Positions 35,507 through 47,724 of a stretch of DNA of 64,000 bases are shown piece by piece (position 1 is the stretch's first letter; the number at the start of each line of letters is the position of its first letter). The notes beneath the pieces are model-generated. The model was not told where the DNA came from, searched no databases, and worked only from the letters and a program-made list of their open reading frames with translations. This DNA is from Laetiporus sulphureus 93-53. Its lineage: Eukaryota; Basidiomycota; Agaricomycetes; Polyporales; Laetiporaceae. Both the position numbers and the translations under genes were made by a program. The stretch lies in NCBI RefSeq assembly GCF_001632365.1, contig NW_024468515.1:31070-95069 (forward strand). The letters are read 5' to 3'.

Positions 35507-36675
35507 ATGCCTTCGACTGACGGTCTCGAAGAGCGATCACGATATATTGGGCGCTTTCAAACTCGCAAAGTGCGTAGTCTCTGCGATAGATCGATTGCTC
35601 TCCCTTAGTTTCGTCTTTAGTGCATACTGCCCATCGAGGTACTCGAAGAACTCGTAGCGTTCCGTTTCGCGACGAACCATGCATTCTCGTCAATCGCCAA
35701 TCTCTCCCTTGTCTCGCGCCAATTTCGTCAGCTGGTGCTCAAACGATTCTTCGCAAAGTTCCATGCGAAGTCCGCCGCACATTGGACGCGATGCTGCCAG
35801 ATACCTGGCGTGTTCAATTGGGTTCGGTCAGTTGCACTGACTCTGACTATATGCGCTAGGCTAAGCAGATATATGCGCATACAGGACCTTGCATTGCTTC
35901 TCTGGGACGCTCTCTGTACAACCTTCGTTGCTCGGCTGCTTCAAGAGACTACAAATCATCGAACTTGACTTTTCTTCCGACGGCCTCGCCACGCAATCCG
36001 ACCGGATCTCGTTCATCTTCTCTCACCTCACGTCTAATATCACCGAACTCAGGCTGAAATGCTTGCCGCGTATTGACCACCACTTGCTCGCTTTGATTGC
36101 TTCGCGATTCACTGCTCTCGAGATGCTTGATCTGACCTGCGCCGATCGGCTGGATGAAGCTTGCTGCTGGCTATGCTATGAAGAATCCTCCAGTTGCTCT
36201 GATCATTCTCCCGTTCCTGACTGTCATAGCTCTGTTGAAGACTTATCGGTATACTTGACTCTCTTGATTCTCTTCCCACTGTCGCAGCTTGCATTGACTA
36301 TGCTCACAGGTGGCCTTCGCAACGGCTCTCAAGCCTTTGAAACGTCTCGAACATCTCTTCATAGGCATCTTTCTCTCTGATCTTGACCTGCTCTACGAAC
36401 ATCTCTCCCACTGGCATGAATTCAACGTAGAATTCGTCGGGACTTACGGACCTGATTCCTGCCCTGCCTGTTTGGAGCGACACTCTTCCTCGGTCAGGCA
36501 GAAGGAACTGATCGCCAGTGTTTCCATAGCTAGGACGCTGCCGTTCCTTAAGACGATCTCCTGGAATACCTTCTTTGCTGAGGATCAACCTGGAGATGAC
36601 GCGGGGGCGAGAGTGACTACGTTGTGGATCCGAAGAATCGATGGATTCATCCAAGCAAGGAGGGCGCCTTGGTAG
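35507..36675 (+). CDS. F-box-like protein with leucine-rich C-terminal region
   Basis: The first exon MPSTDGLEERSRYIGRFQTR ends at a 51-nt intron. The second opens with the F-box-like CILPIEVLEELVAFRFATNH and SLVSRQFRQLVLKRFFAKF. HWTRCCQIPGVFNWVR follows. Another intron joins RTLHCFSGTLSVQPS and LQIIELDFSSDGLATQSDRI. Leucine-rich-repeat-like blocks follow (NITELRLKCLPRIDHHLLAL, LEMLDLTCADRLDEA), and after an intron VAFATALKPLKRLEHLFIGI, ending RRAPW at TAG 36673-36675. In mushrooms these proteins are numerous and highly variable; they probably supply substrates to SCF ubiquitin ligases. Substrate unknown. It is unrelated in its C-terminal half to the F-box gene at 2825-5044. Confidence 0.7.
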
Positions 36676-37514
36676 ACATGGCGGACTACAGTCTCGACAA
36701 CTTCTACTGCCCTTCAAACACGCTGTCTATGCAAAGATTTCTCCATGTACATGCCTACAAATGAAGCAGTAAATATGATGAGCAGATCAGACCCTCACGG
36801 CTCATGTCGGGGATGTTGCTGCGTTACTGACTGCGCGAAGCTCCAAATTACCTTACACGATCGACCCTGCAGCGCAGGTCTGACGCTGCATCTAGAAGCA
36901 TGGTTCGGTGACCATCGACGCTTGTACGTCGAATGATTGTAGCTCCTCATAGAGCAATCGGGCGAAATGCTAGCTCAGGCTCAGCAGTGAATTCTGGAAT
37001 GTCATCGGCTGTGAGTTTCACCCTTGTACCGTGCATGAGTCCGTTCAAGCCTATTCAGGCACTTACGGTATGCTGAGAGAAGAGAAACATGACGGCTTCA
37101 AGCCTCGTGGCGCCGCTAGGCGTTTCATATTACGCGATCAAGCGATCAATATGAAGTCCGGATGCCGGGATAACTTAACGATAGGACGGAGCAACGGTGC
37201 GCAACATAGTACGCGATAAACCGAGATGCCATTTTTTGCTCCTGAGCCTTCTACTTCGCTCTCTTCACACGGAGATGAACGGGGATTACTGCAGTGAGTA
37301 GGTCAGCTGTGAAAGCCATCAATCATTGACCATCAAACTTATCGTATTTAGCGCTGCGCGTGGCTTGTCGCTTAGCGTCGTCAGAAATACAAAGAATGCA
37401 CGTGGCTGATCGGCCACCTAGGCTTAAAGCCCATCAAGTTCCTGCCCAATTCCTCCCGTCGACGAGCAACCCATCCTGCGTTGCGGACGTCTACGCTCGT
37501 ACAGCATCTCCAGG
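36676..37514. other. Intergenic region
   Basis: Between two plus-strand genes; should hold the promoter of the 37515 gene. No further gene seen. Confidence 0.45.
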
Positions 37515-38360
37515 ATGACGGACAAGGCAGCCGAGTTTGCCAGGCTTTCCAGCTTCTTCTCTTGTTTAGCCTCTGGTGATCATCGCTCTATCTCACCAGA
37601 GTTTATCTTCAAAAGTTCCGCGCCTGTCGTGCGCACCAGAGCGTACTCGGAGGCGTCAATCCCCCTACGACAGGCCCAAGCGCAGGCAAATCCCTCATCC
37701 TTCACCGACTACTCTTTTCCTCCACCGCGAGCTTCTGCATCACGAGAGAAGACGGACGCCGTTCGCGACGATGACGCGATGGCCGTCGATGAGCAACAGC
37801 CGCGCTCGAATGAACACGTCGCTGATCCGCCACCCGATCTGAGCGCGTTCGCGAAACGCGTCGCGGACGTGTTGATGGAGTCGAAGTCCAAGTATCAGCC
37901 ACTTCCGACGAACCACAGGAGGAGGAATACCGTGACCGTCGACTTGAGGGCCGGGATTGACCCAGAGACCCTGTCAAGGAACATCAAAAGGCGTCGCACT
38001 GTTGCACCGCAGCCAGACCACAGCGAGGATCATCCCGATGGGAATGACGCCGGCGACGTGTCCATGCGCTGTTCGTCGCCGAGCGAGATGAGCGATTGGG
38101 ACTTCCAAGTTCCACCCTCGCCCGCCACTCATGGCCGCCAGCGGACATTGAGTCTCCGCAGCACCCAGTCTCGCGAGACCGTCATGTCGGAGGATGCCAT
38201 CCTCAAGGTTGACGAGGAGAAGGCGCTGAATTTCGTGAGCAAGATATGCCAGAAGCGACTTCGTCAGCACCGTCGTCAGATGTCTCAAGCAGACTTGATG
38301 CCGCCGCCTCCACTGCCGAGCGAAGCGAGCCCGAGAAAGCGTCGTCTTTCATCTGACTAG
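37515..38360 (+). CDS. Single-exon hypothetical protein, disordered and basic
   Basis: An uninterrupted frame of 281 codons from ATG (MTDKAAEFARLSSFFSCLAS). I do not recognise the family. An N-terminal helical block is followed by a disordered acidic/Pro-rich part. Then comes a helix DLSAFAKRVADVLMESKSKY, a basic cluster NIKRRRTV, and the C-terminal helix EKALNFVSKICQKRLRQHRR. It ends SPRKRRLSSD. SPSEMSDWDF and PPSPATHGRQR look like phosphorylation sites. The two basic clusters suggest nuclear location. Lack of introns is unusual among the neighbours. Confidence 0.6.
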   Translation: MTDKAAEFARLSSFFSCLASGDHRSISPEFIFKSSAPVVRTRAYSEASIPLRQAQAQANPSSFTDYSFPPPRASASREKTDAVRDDDAMAVDEQQPRSNEHVADPPPDLSAFAKRVADVLMESKSKYQPLPTNHRRRNTVTVDLRAGIDPETLSRNIKRRRTVAPQPDHSEDHPDGNDAGDVSMRCSSPSEMSDWDFQVPPSPATHGRQRTLSLRSTQSRETVMSEDAILKVDEEKALNFVSKICQKRLRQHRRQMSQADLMPPPPLPSEASPRKRRLSSD

Positions 38361-39092
38361 CTGGGTGTGTTTTGGCCTCTTGGTCATGGTGCGTCGTCCG
38401 AAAAGCGTTGGAGCGGTCGATTGATGCATGTCTTCTACAGACTTACGACCTTACGCACTCCTACCTTGTGGCACCGCATTCGCCATCCAAAAATCTCGCA
38501 TACCAACGAATTTTCATGCTTCCCTCATGCTCTATGCTTCCGGTCATTGTTGTAATCTGGAATCTCCTGATGTTGTAATCTACAGTGCACATGTACTACG
38601 GATCGTCGATCTTCTGTCTCTGTTCTTACCTACTTACATGCTTCACTCTCATATACCAGCACATTAGTGACGTGGCTTTTGGCATAGCGTGTTAAGCCGT
38701 ACCCTACGAATCTCTAGTACGTCTCGTGTCGTTATCATCTCGAAATAGTTGGTCCCGAGCGAACTCGAGATATGTTGGCGTAACGACTGTCGACTATTAC
38801 TGGCATCCTCATCGTTTTCGCGCATGGCCAATCGACTTTCTCATCTCCATATATAGGGATGTTCGGCAGGTAGTATTTCGTATCACAGAGCCAGTGTGGG
38901 ATTAGTTGCTGGCTTGCCCAATTGGAATCGACGATCTCAGTGGCAAAAGCCGACTCGATCCGAGCAACATCCTCGAGCTCACAACGTCTTCGAGTTACGT
39001 TACAACTCACTCCGTCTGTACTCTTCACACTTGACCTCTGCTGAACCTAACAAGTAACATAGTGCTCGATCAAAGAGGAATCTCATCCGTGC
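38361..39092. other. Intergenic region
   Basis: Upstream of PET117; no other gene seen. Confidence 0.45.
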
Positions 39093-39390
39093 ATGTCTCG
39101 TTTGGCCAAAGCGACCCTGGTGGCCTCCCTGGTGACTTCTACTGTTATAATCTGGGGTGTGCATCGCTTGCAATCGCAGGAACGCGAGGTGAGCATGCTA
39201 GACGTACGATATAGGACAAAATTCAACATTCATGTTCTAGACCATGTATCAGGGTGTATTGCGGGACGATCAGCGGCGAAAAGAGAAGATGCGCCATCGA
39301 GAAGCAGAACTACAAGAATCCTTGCAAAGGCGGGAGATTTACGAGAGTGTACAGACTGTCTCAGGGAATCCGTCCGAGACAACTGCGTGA
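39093..39390 (+). CDS. PET117: Cytochrome c oxidase assembly factor Pet117
   Basis: Two exons (39093-39188 and 39241-39390) encode 81 residues. The first gives MSRLAKATLVASLVTSTVII plus WGVHRLQSQERE, a mitochondrial-type hydrophobic anchor. The second gives MYQGVLRDDQRRKEKMRHRE and LQRREIYESVQTVSGNPS, ending TTA. The GVLRDDQRRKEK core is the hallmark of Pet117, a mitochondrial inner-membrane protein needed to assemble cytochrome oxidase and to couple it to haem A synthesis. The 52-nt intron has GTGAGC...TTCTAG borders. Too small and split to show as one long frame, but secure. Confidence 0.92.
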
Positions 39391-39766
39391 TACGCATCAC
39401 GCAAATATATCGTTCTTGTCGATTTCTGGGGAATTATACTCAACATAATCTCGTACTTTCTTGGACGGACTCAATCAAGCCTGTAGAGCTTCATACATCC
39501 TATCTCGGAACCCACACTCTGATGCACATATCCTCACTCAGTTATACAGTCTAATCACGGTGTGCCAGCATAATAACTTCAATCCCTGCTGAAGAATGCC
39601 GCTGAGGATTCAGTAGCACATTGCACACATAGTTCCGACTTGCGCTGTATGGCGCTATACACTTCCTCTCCAGGTAAATACAATTGGATCCCAAATGCTC
39701 GATTACGCTCCTGAAATGAGCGACAACGCCCTCCCCTCTGTCATGGTGAAATGCGGAGATCATCCC
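39391..39766. other. Intergenic region
   Basis: Convergent 3' ends of PET117 and the TAP-like hydrolase; nothing else seen. Confidence 0.45.
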
Positions 39767-41701
39767 TCAGAACCCTCCAAACATCGGCACTTCCTTCGCC
39801 AGCCCTCTTAATGCCTCTAGCAGCCCTCTATCCTCCACCGACATCGCGTTAACCCTATCCTCGACCACACCCACGAAAGGCAACTCGTCCACCTCGCACA
39901 TAGTTCCGTCCTCTGGCAGCGTCCCGTTCTCGAAGTACGCTCGCAAGTGTTTGGCAGTGCAAACAGATGGCGCAGCTATAGAACAATGACCATACGAGTT
40001 CTGGATCAGCAGCCCAGAACCTCCGTACCGTGCGTGAACTGCGCGCGCATCCGAAAGGGGACATACTGTGTCATACGTTGGTGACAGAATGAGGACTGGG
40101 TGCGATGTATTCTCTGCCGCGAGAGGGCCGGTGTACCTCCACTTGGGTCGAATACTCCACTCCGAGCACCTCAGGTACTCGAGGCCCCAGATGGGTGCTC
40201 CGAAGGAGGACTTGGAGTAAAGGTCTGTGAACCACTCGCGATAGCCTTCTGGCGTGTATGCGATCTGTTCTCCATCCCCGCAGGCAATGGTATAGAATGC
40301 TTCCGTGGTCTTGAGCCACTGCGGGCTAGCCTGCTCGCAGTTGCATTCGAAGCTTTGGCCCAAACGTTCTGCCATTCCCGCCAGAGTAGTCTGGTTGTTG
40401 CTTTCTGCAGCGACAAGGATGTCTGCAAGCGGCGCGAAATTGGTTGTCGGCTTGTATGCTGCCTGGAAAGCGTATTGATGCAGAATCTTTCTCGTAATCA
40501 CCAGTGGACCTTTGGAGGCCGACGGGACCGCGACGGGCTCGGACTGTACACTTGCCATGATAGTATCAACCCTGGCCTTGATCTCTCCCTCCGAATTCTC
40601 GTATAGTGGACACTTCTCGGGACCGGCTTGGTGACAAAACTGTAAAACGATTCCATCACCGCATCGGTGTCCGCTAAGTTGGAGTTCCACAGCGTAGCGC
40701 GGTAGTTATACGCATCAAACACGCCATCGATCACGACGCGTCCGACCTTGTCTGGGTACATGGCGGAGAAGTACTGTCCGAGGACAGAACCATAGCTCTA
40801 TAGGACGCACGAATCAGAGACGATTCTCGATGTTCAACTGACACTCACGAATCCCCAGTACTTCAGACTCTCCTCCCCGAGTCTCTCGATGATCTCCAAC
40901 ATATCAGTTGCAACGCTTGCGGTACTCATGAAGCGACCCGGACCCCACTCTTCTGCCGTCCCGTTTGCTTCCTCCTTGCCAGTGCCTCCGATGGCTTTCT
41001 CGCACAGCTGCCCCACGACACTCTCCCGCGCTCGGGCCAAAGGAACAGAACTGTCATTCAAGCTAAGTACAGTGTCCCCATCTTGAAGACTCCAGATCTG
41101 GTACTGGGACTCGGAGTCGAAGCACTGTGCGGAAGGCGTGCTAGCTCCGGTACCACGGGGGTCGAAGCCCAGGATGTCGAACGAACCCCCTATAATGCGC
41201 GAGATGTCCTTTCCGCGTCGCCGGAGTATGTCAGTTCCCGAGCCTCCGGGACCGCCGGGGTTTATCAGTATGGTTCCCTTGTAATTCTGCTTGTCTGTGG
41301 CGGGAAGCACTTGCATAGCGATGGTCACATTAGGACCATATCCGCGCGGCGATAGGTAGTCCAGAGGAAGGATGAGTCTCGCGCACTGGTACTCTTCATA
41401 GCACGGTGTCCAATTGATGTCGTCAGAGGGATCGAGCTTCTCTCAAGGTCAGTGTTACAGTGATGGCAGCGTTGGTGAGAGCACGTACCGAGAACCAGTC
41501 GAAATTGGGGTCGGCAGAGACTTTAAGAAGTGGAGATGTCACTTCTCGTTCAGGATAGAGCAGGTAGGCGATGCAGAACGCGACTGTAAGCCATAACAAC
41601 CTCCAGATTAGAGACGAACGCGGCGCCGCGGCGTCTCCATTTGCCGTCGTAGATGCGACCAGCGGGAGAGCTCCCTTGCTCTGGTGGTTAACGTTTCCCA
41701 T
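39767..41701 (-). CDS. Alpha/beta hydrolase with TAP-like C-terminal domain
   Basis: The start at 41699-41701 gives MGNVNHQSKGALPLVASTTA, then a single membrane segment IWRLLWLTVAFCIAYLLYP, so it is probably a type II membrane or secreted-side enzyme. The hydrolase core shows GTILINPGGPGGSGTDILRR (oxyanion region), FDILGFDPRGTG, and across an intron YWGFSYGSVLGQYFSAMYPD with the nucleophile Ser. The TAP-like C-terminus includes HPVLILSPTYDTVCPLSDAR (acid Asp) and NSYGHCSIAAPSVC (His). This family contains tripeptidyl aminopeptidases and proteases for short peptides; substrate here is unknown. A 1-bp loss in a T run at 40636-40639 breaks the frame between SFYSF and HQAGPEKCPLYEN. Ends MFGGF. 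Confidence 0.82.
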
Positions 41702-43471
41702 GAACTTAAGTAGCTCTCGTGGGTATGTTGGATGAATGCTAAAGGAGAGATCTAAATGGCATGACTCCCGAGTCAAGGGACCGAAGGCTCGTGTACTTAT
41801 CTAAGGCGGCTAGCGCGAGGATGGCGGCTCGGATGTGGAAGCGTGGGACATTCAGTATTAGCCCCGTATGACAGGCGAAATCCATCGAGAGTAGTGACTG
41901 CCATTTTCCCGAAAATAGTACGTACTACGGACTCGAGCACCTGAGCATAAGTGCTCAGACTATAGACAAAGATTTAAGTCTCTGGTTCAATTCTGACAAC
42001 TGTCTGCCTGCCTCATGTATGAGGGGCGCCAGCGGACAAAATTATGTGAGCTTAAGATTTGGACTATTTTGATTAGAATCGGCTCGTTTGTGCTTTCGCG
42101 TTGTGGCGTACGCTTTGGCACCTGATGTAAGCGGCTTGCACTTACAGTTAAGACTTGTGTTTATGACGCGCGCTTGTGCTCAGGCTGCGCCACCAAATAT
42201 ATTCCTTCATTTCCTCTCACCTCCGTGCCTACAAGTGCCCAGGTGTTCACTGCGCAGAGCCCACCTCCTCGATTCCTCTCTCAGTACTTCCCCTCTACCA
42301 GCCCAAAATGACATGATAGACCAGGCAGCAGAATGACAGTGGCGGTGGAACATGCACATCAAGGACACTGTGCGTGGTTGAGATCTGGATGTTCTGTAAA
42401 ATAGAATGGTCTGATGGGATTCTGCTGGCCGCTAGTGTAGTTACACATCCTCCTGAACAATACAGGCATGTTCGCAGTGTCTGCCTCTCCTGCAGCATCC
42501 GTGAATGGCCCGGATCCAATGTCGGTCTCTCTCATAGTGCTGGGTGGTGATGCCTCAAAGATGCAGCATCGAGAAACCCCAGGTCATGCACTGTACATGG
42601 CTCAGAAACATGAGACAGGGCCGCTTTTGCTCTGCCAGTTGAGCGGCATCACCCGTTTGCGTGTGAAGGGTGCTCTAGCAGGATACATGGCCGACGGAAT
42701 GGCTCGGAATGGAGATAGTGGTGCAAGCGCGCCTGCGTGACTCATGTGACAGATCGGAACATGCCGAAATGCGTCGTGTCAATCAAAGCATAAGCATAAT
42801 CAACGACCATAGGCGAATAATCCTTTTTGAGGTGCATATATACACAGAAACGTGCCGAAATCAATGCGCTATCCGATTTTAACACCTAACTAGGTGAGCA
42901 TAAACCGTCATTCTCGTTATCTCGAGCACAATATACTTTTGTCCGCTCGGGCGCGCCAAACTCATGACAGGGCTTCGTCTGTTTCAATTAGATGGTGAGG
43001 CAGCCATTATGCGTGATAGGTTTATGGCCAAGGTTGTACGCACCAACACGCATCTTGTGATATGAGAAAGTCATGCCGGTTTGGATGATTCCGACTAACC
43101 GCTAGTGGTGTGGATGAGTACTGAGTACCTACGTTGTCCATGAAACATGCCGGACGGCAACTAATATACGGCCACAAAGCCACTTCCTTGCCCGCTGCTA
43201 TATGTCCCTACAACTGCGATTCAAACGCATACATACCACTTGACGTAGTCTCAGGCACCCAATGTGATGGCCTCCAGATGCTCCGCGCTTTTGCAGAGTA
43301 GCTTTGTCCAATGAGAACAATTTTATACATTGACGGACGCCCAAGTAACATCTTGAGGCAACCGATATATAAACATCGTTCTCTGAATCTCACAACAGTT
43401 GGCATTACTCTCTTTGTGAGAGGGTGGGCTTTGCGAAGATGTCACTTATGGAGGATGCGACGACAATAGGA
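41702..43471. other. Long intergenic region, nothing recognised
   Basis: This 1.8 kb between the hydrolase start and the TFIIIC subunit stop has only short frames. The longest plus-strand one (42468-42740) is not protein-like. AT-rich stretches occur near 42780-42900. I see no tRNA or transposon. Confidence 0.45.
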
Positions 43472-46400
43472 TCAGACGAGCGTTACGAAATTACTTCCAC
43501 AGGTAAGACATCTCCTGGTGGCATCTAAAACGTCCGCAGCCAGCCAACTGTCTCGAACAGCAGCAGGGACCCAATTCTGGCCAGTGGTGGTTTGTGAGAG
43601 AGGCAGGAACGCCTTTCGACCGCAGCCTACGCAGGTTCGGACCATCGGCGTGGCGAGGATATATGAAGTGATGGAACACCTGACTGTTAAAAAAATTGCG
43701 AAGCAACGACTGGCGTTAATTCTGCTTGGAGTACGATATGACTACTTACCCCAGGTGTGGCCATTCGCACATTCTGCGGAGGAGCTGTCCTGCAGAGGTA
43801 CTTGTGCATGGCAAGCAGGGCAAAGTTCGGCAGTGTCGATCTCGCCATCATGTGGACTAACAGCCTTGAGCCTTGTCAGTAGTTGTTGCGCCTCTTCTAA
43901 AAGCGAAATTGATGGCCCAGGCTGCATCATTTGGAAAGCAGCTCTTTGAGCAAACGAGACGTCTTCAGCTATGTCTGCCATCAGAGCACGTTCGCGGAGT
44001 CGCGAGAGGATAGCATACGCGTTAATGCGTCGACAACAGAGCTGATGTGCCTCATCAGCGTTCGCATAACGTAGATTTGAATAGTTGCACATGATTCTTC
44101 TGATACGCGCGAGGAAGCCTCTCTCGCAATAGGATCCGTTGCGTGATGCTGGCAAGCGGAATCAGTAGAGAAATACCCTGCTACCGAGGAAGCCTCACTT
44201 CACAGAACATTGCTACATAATAAATCATCCTTTCTGACAGAAGAGCGTCTGAGCCGAAGATGTGTTTGGATAAGCTGTCTCGGAAGGCACTTCGCATTTG
44301 TTCTGTCAACCCTCCTGGGAATGATTGAAGTTCACTCGATGCGTCGAGTGGAGGCCGACGGGAGGACTGGAGTACTTGTACGAGGCGTTCTGCCAAGCGT
44401 GATAGCCTTTCCGAGTCCGTGAGGTGTAGCAGAACGGGCCGGAGCCGCGCGTTGGGAGCTTCGCCGGAAACTGGAAGACGACATGAGTGAGTTCTCGCAC
44501 TTAGCATCGACGATCTCACATACACGTCCTCGCCGAGAGAATGCGTGCTTGAATATCGGTAAGAAGCTCTTCATCCGAGCTGCCTTCCGACAGTCGTGCT
44601 GCTACGAACATGCTTATGTGCCTTGCATCGTGCTTGTAGCTGAAATCTGTGGGCTGGGAAGCCCTAGCGCACGTGGTTAGAAAGCAGCTCGTTAGAATAG
44701 AACTCCCTCGTAAAACGTACTCGTGAAGCCATACAAACGTGCCGAGGTCATCATAGCTTGACATGCCGAAGATGCGGTTTACATCCTTGAACGATACTTC
44801 ATCTGGTTCGACATCCACGAATATTTTCCGCGCAGCGAGTGAGAGCGCGCGTGAGGAAAATCCGGGACAGGGAGTGGGCACCGACGTCGGAGCCGTTGAC
44901 ACTGAATGTACGACATAGAATGATCCATCCGTAAGGCAAAGCACCAGGGCGTCTTCTTTCGGAATATAGGTTACACCGGAGACTACACATATGGCGGAAG
45001 CGCCAACTGAGAGTTTCTGGTTGACAAATGGGAACGTTTGCAAGCCAGACCAGGTACAGTCTGACGATGGAGATACCCAAATATGAACGAGACCAGGCTT
45101 AGAACATACTAACACCGCCTACAGCCGGTTCTGAATAATCAGCCCAGTGTACTAGCAAATTTCAATGATCAGATCTGCTTACGTGGCTATTGGCTATATT
45201 GACCCATTTCAAAGCAGTGATACTGCGGTGGTCGCTCTCACACACTTTGACGTCCTGGAAGTCTGATATTACGTTCATATCAAACTCAGGCGGTGGCTCG
45301 GAAGTTGTCGGACTAGCTCGTAGCACCTGCGCAACTCGGACGAGAAACACGGACCCATCAGAGGTACCACATGCAAGCGAAGCTTCACCTAGGAAATAAT
45401 TACTATTTAACGATACCAATATGGTCGATTGAGCGGCTGGAACTCACATGCGCCGTTTTGGGATGGTTTCCAAGTTGACCATGCCACATGAGTTATCCAT
45501 CTATCACTAAGCGTGAATGTAGCCATGCGTCGGACCGTCCACGTCCCTTTCTTACCACCAAATCTGCCCGTAATTATGTCTAGGTCTCATCACGTCATGA
45601 GTGTGTCTGATATCGCATACCTGAGAAGTGTGACGCATCCGGCTTTATTTCCGACAGCAAGCAGGGATCCGTCGAGTTGCTGTGCGGGCCTGAATCCGAA
45701 ATCGGCTTGCGATGACCATTCAATGCCTACAAATAATGGTGGTCAGATGCACGGTACGACATCCGGCCTTTTATCCTCCTCCGAAGACGTACAGGTAGTT
45801 TGTGCCTCAAGCGTCTGATTAAGAGTGGGCGCATCAGTGGCACTGATTTGAACTTTCAGCTCAACGGTGATATCTAAGAGCTGCAAATAAAAATGAGCCG
45901 CGAGACGTCGGCGGAAGACAATAAACGAGCCTTTGCCCATTCTCCTCTAAGAAAATTCTTCACCGGTCCCCATAAGGCTAGTTCCATATTAGAGTTGAGC
46001 ACAGCAAGGAGACATCTGGCGAATTAGTGTCAGCGTTCATCCCCGTTCCGTCTGGATTTCTAGACGGGAAGACGGACCCTGCATCGGCTGTTAGATTGCT
46101 AGGAGAGGGAGAAACGGCCCGCAGCACTGGATCGAGAGAACCTAAAGACACCGCTCCCCAATCTGAATAGGTCACTGAGCAGACGCATCAGCCAAGGAAG
46201 GTCGGCGACAAGTTACCTTGGCAATCGGCAGGCCAGTGATGAACGAGTGTCTTATCAAATGCGACCATGGTCCTCGACCAGCTCATGGATCTTAAACTTC
46301 TCTGCGCATGCTCCGCGTCGGCCAGATCCTGTGTCCGAACCGATTTCTCTGCCTTGATGCCTATATCAGGGGTCTACGGCAAGAATATTGATATGAAGCC

Positions 46401-46552
46401 AAGAACCATGAAATATCAGCTACCAATATATACACGGCTGATTTGGTCAACAACAACAGTTGCCCGTCGCCAGTCCATTGAATACATTTTGCTGACGGTG
46501 ACGCCGACACCGCAGGTAGACTCAGGGCACTGAAAACCACCGCATGCGCCAT
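43472..46552 (-). CDS. TFIIIC subunit with N-terminal propeller and TFIIIC zinc finger (GTF3C4-like)
   Basis: TFIIIC binds internal promoters of tRNA genes to recruit TFIIIB and Pol III. The start at 46550-46552 gives MAHAVVFSALSLPAVSASPS and AKCIQWTGDGQLLLLTKSAV, the usual opening of the delta-type propeller domain. The gene is broken into about ten exons across 3 kb; middle pieces include YFLGEASLACGTSDGSVFLV and EDALVLCLTDGSFYVVHSV. The C-terminus shows the TFIIIC zinc domain: ELCPACHAQVPLQDSSSAEC and ANGHTWG, across an intron CSITSYILATPMVRTCVGCG and CLTCGSNFVTLV. The stop is TGA 43472-43474. Zinc ligands look complete. The product belongs to the human TFIIIC90 / yeast tau60 group; which yeast subunit is orthologous is not settled here. 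Exon borders in the middle are uncertain. Confidence 0.8.
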
Positions 46553-46879
46553 TTTCTTGCTGTCATTGAAAGTAAGTTCAGGCTGCCGTCTATCATGATC
46601 TGGCAACTATTCACCGGTATTGGGTTGCAGATGACTGTAAGACCGCGAAATTGCGTGAAATCTGACAACCCTGACGGGTTGACCGTCAGATGTAGTAATT
46701 GGGCCGCGTTCGCAATAAAGCAAAAGGTCTAACGATAAACGGCCGTGTTTACAAGGTGCTATGGACGTTCGAGAATTTTGGAAGACCGCGAAATGAGAGT
46801 CGGCGCTGTCCTTTTGCGGCGCGGAGCGCGGATTCAGTTGTGAACCAGTTAGTTCTCTCACGCCACCGACGCGTTTCAG

Positions 46880-47724
46880 ATTCCACGCAGCCAGCCACAG
46901 CCTCCTCATTCAACAACTATTAAGTCGAATTCCGACCGCATCGTTGTGGTCCGCTCTCTCGCCAAAGATTTTAGCCATGACAGTGCGCACATCGGCGGAC
47001 ATCCGATTTGATCGCTAATGTCGCTAACCTGATGCGCATCGCCTCGCAGGACCTGACCTATGGCTATCTGTACATGATGCGATACGACCTGCAAGTCCTG
47101 GATACCATTGGCACTCCTGACTATCTGAGCGGCGAATTATCTGATGAGGGTTAGCATCTGCATTCATTCTTCGGAGCATCTGTCACATCAGCCTCCAGAC
47201 GTCGACGTGCCATCACACATGGTTCCTCCGAATCCGGACGACTCGGACGGTGCGTATCGCCCGAGTTCATATTCGAGCCTATGGATATACCTGTCGTTCT
47301 AGTCCTTCCATCACAAGTACATCCGTCATACCCTTACGGCAATCCGCTTAATCTGAAACATCCTGCCGCTAGACCTCGGCGGCCTTTTGACCCGGGATCG
47401 CGTGCACTGTTCGAAGATATGGGGTACTCCGGAGGTGGAGTAAACGGTTCATTGCGGTGGAAGGACCTCGCTCTGGACACACTCTTTCCTGTGGATGAGG
47501 CTCGAGAGCTGGCTGAGAAGGCAGCACAAGCTAGAAAGATGGCGAGCGGGACGAGTGCTAATAATCCACCTCCACCGCCGCCGCCGCCGCCTCCTATACA
47601 GCCTGCAGATGAAGAAGAGGAGGAAGAAGAGGTCGAGAACGACGAAAACGACCATGAGGACAACGAGAACGGGGATGATGACGGAAGCGAAGGCGAGTCC
47701 AGTGCTGATGAAGAGGAAGCCTGA
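46880..47724 (+). CDS. Unrecognised protein with polyproline and acidic tail
   Basis: Boundaries are approximate; the first exon is not identified. Protein-like pieces in order are SQPQPPHSTTIKSNSDRIVV, VRSLAKDFSHDS, then in another frame DLIANVANLMRIASQDLTYG and YMMRYDLQVLDTIGTPDYLS. Next is either PPDVDVPSHMVPPNPDDSD (two introns) or an alternative frame, then QVHPSYPYGNPLNLKHPAAR, PFDPGSRALFEDMGYSGG and WKDLALDTLFPVDEARELAE. A run of about 10 Pro follows and then an almost purely acidic tail to TGA 47722-47724. The amino-acid composition is clearly coding. The switch of frame near 46995-47008 has no obvious intron. I cannot name the family. It is divergent from the TFIIIC subunit. Confidence 0.55.

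Noticed and set aside
41930..42010. tRNA-like stretch with a GGTTCAATTC element
   Set aside because: The A-box and a cloverleaf could not be fitted, and the B-box lacks the usual final bases.
42468..42740. 90-codon plus-strand frame in the long intergenic region
   Set aside because: No splice partners or recognisable motifs; composition not convincing.
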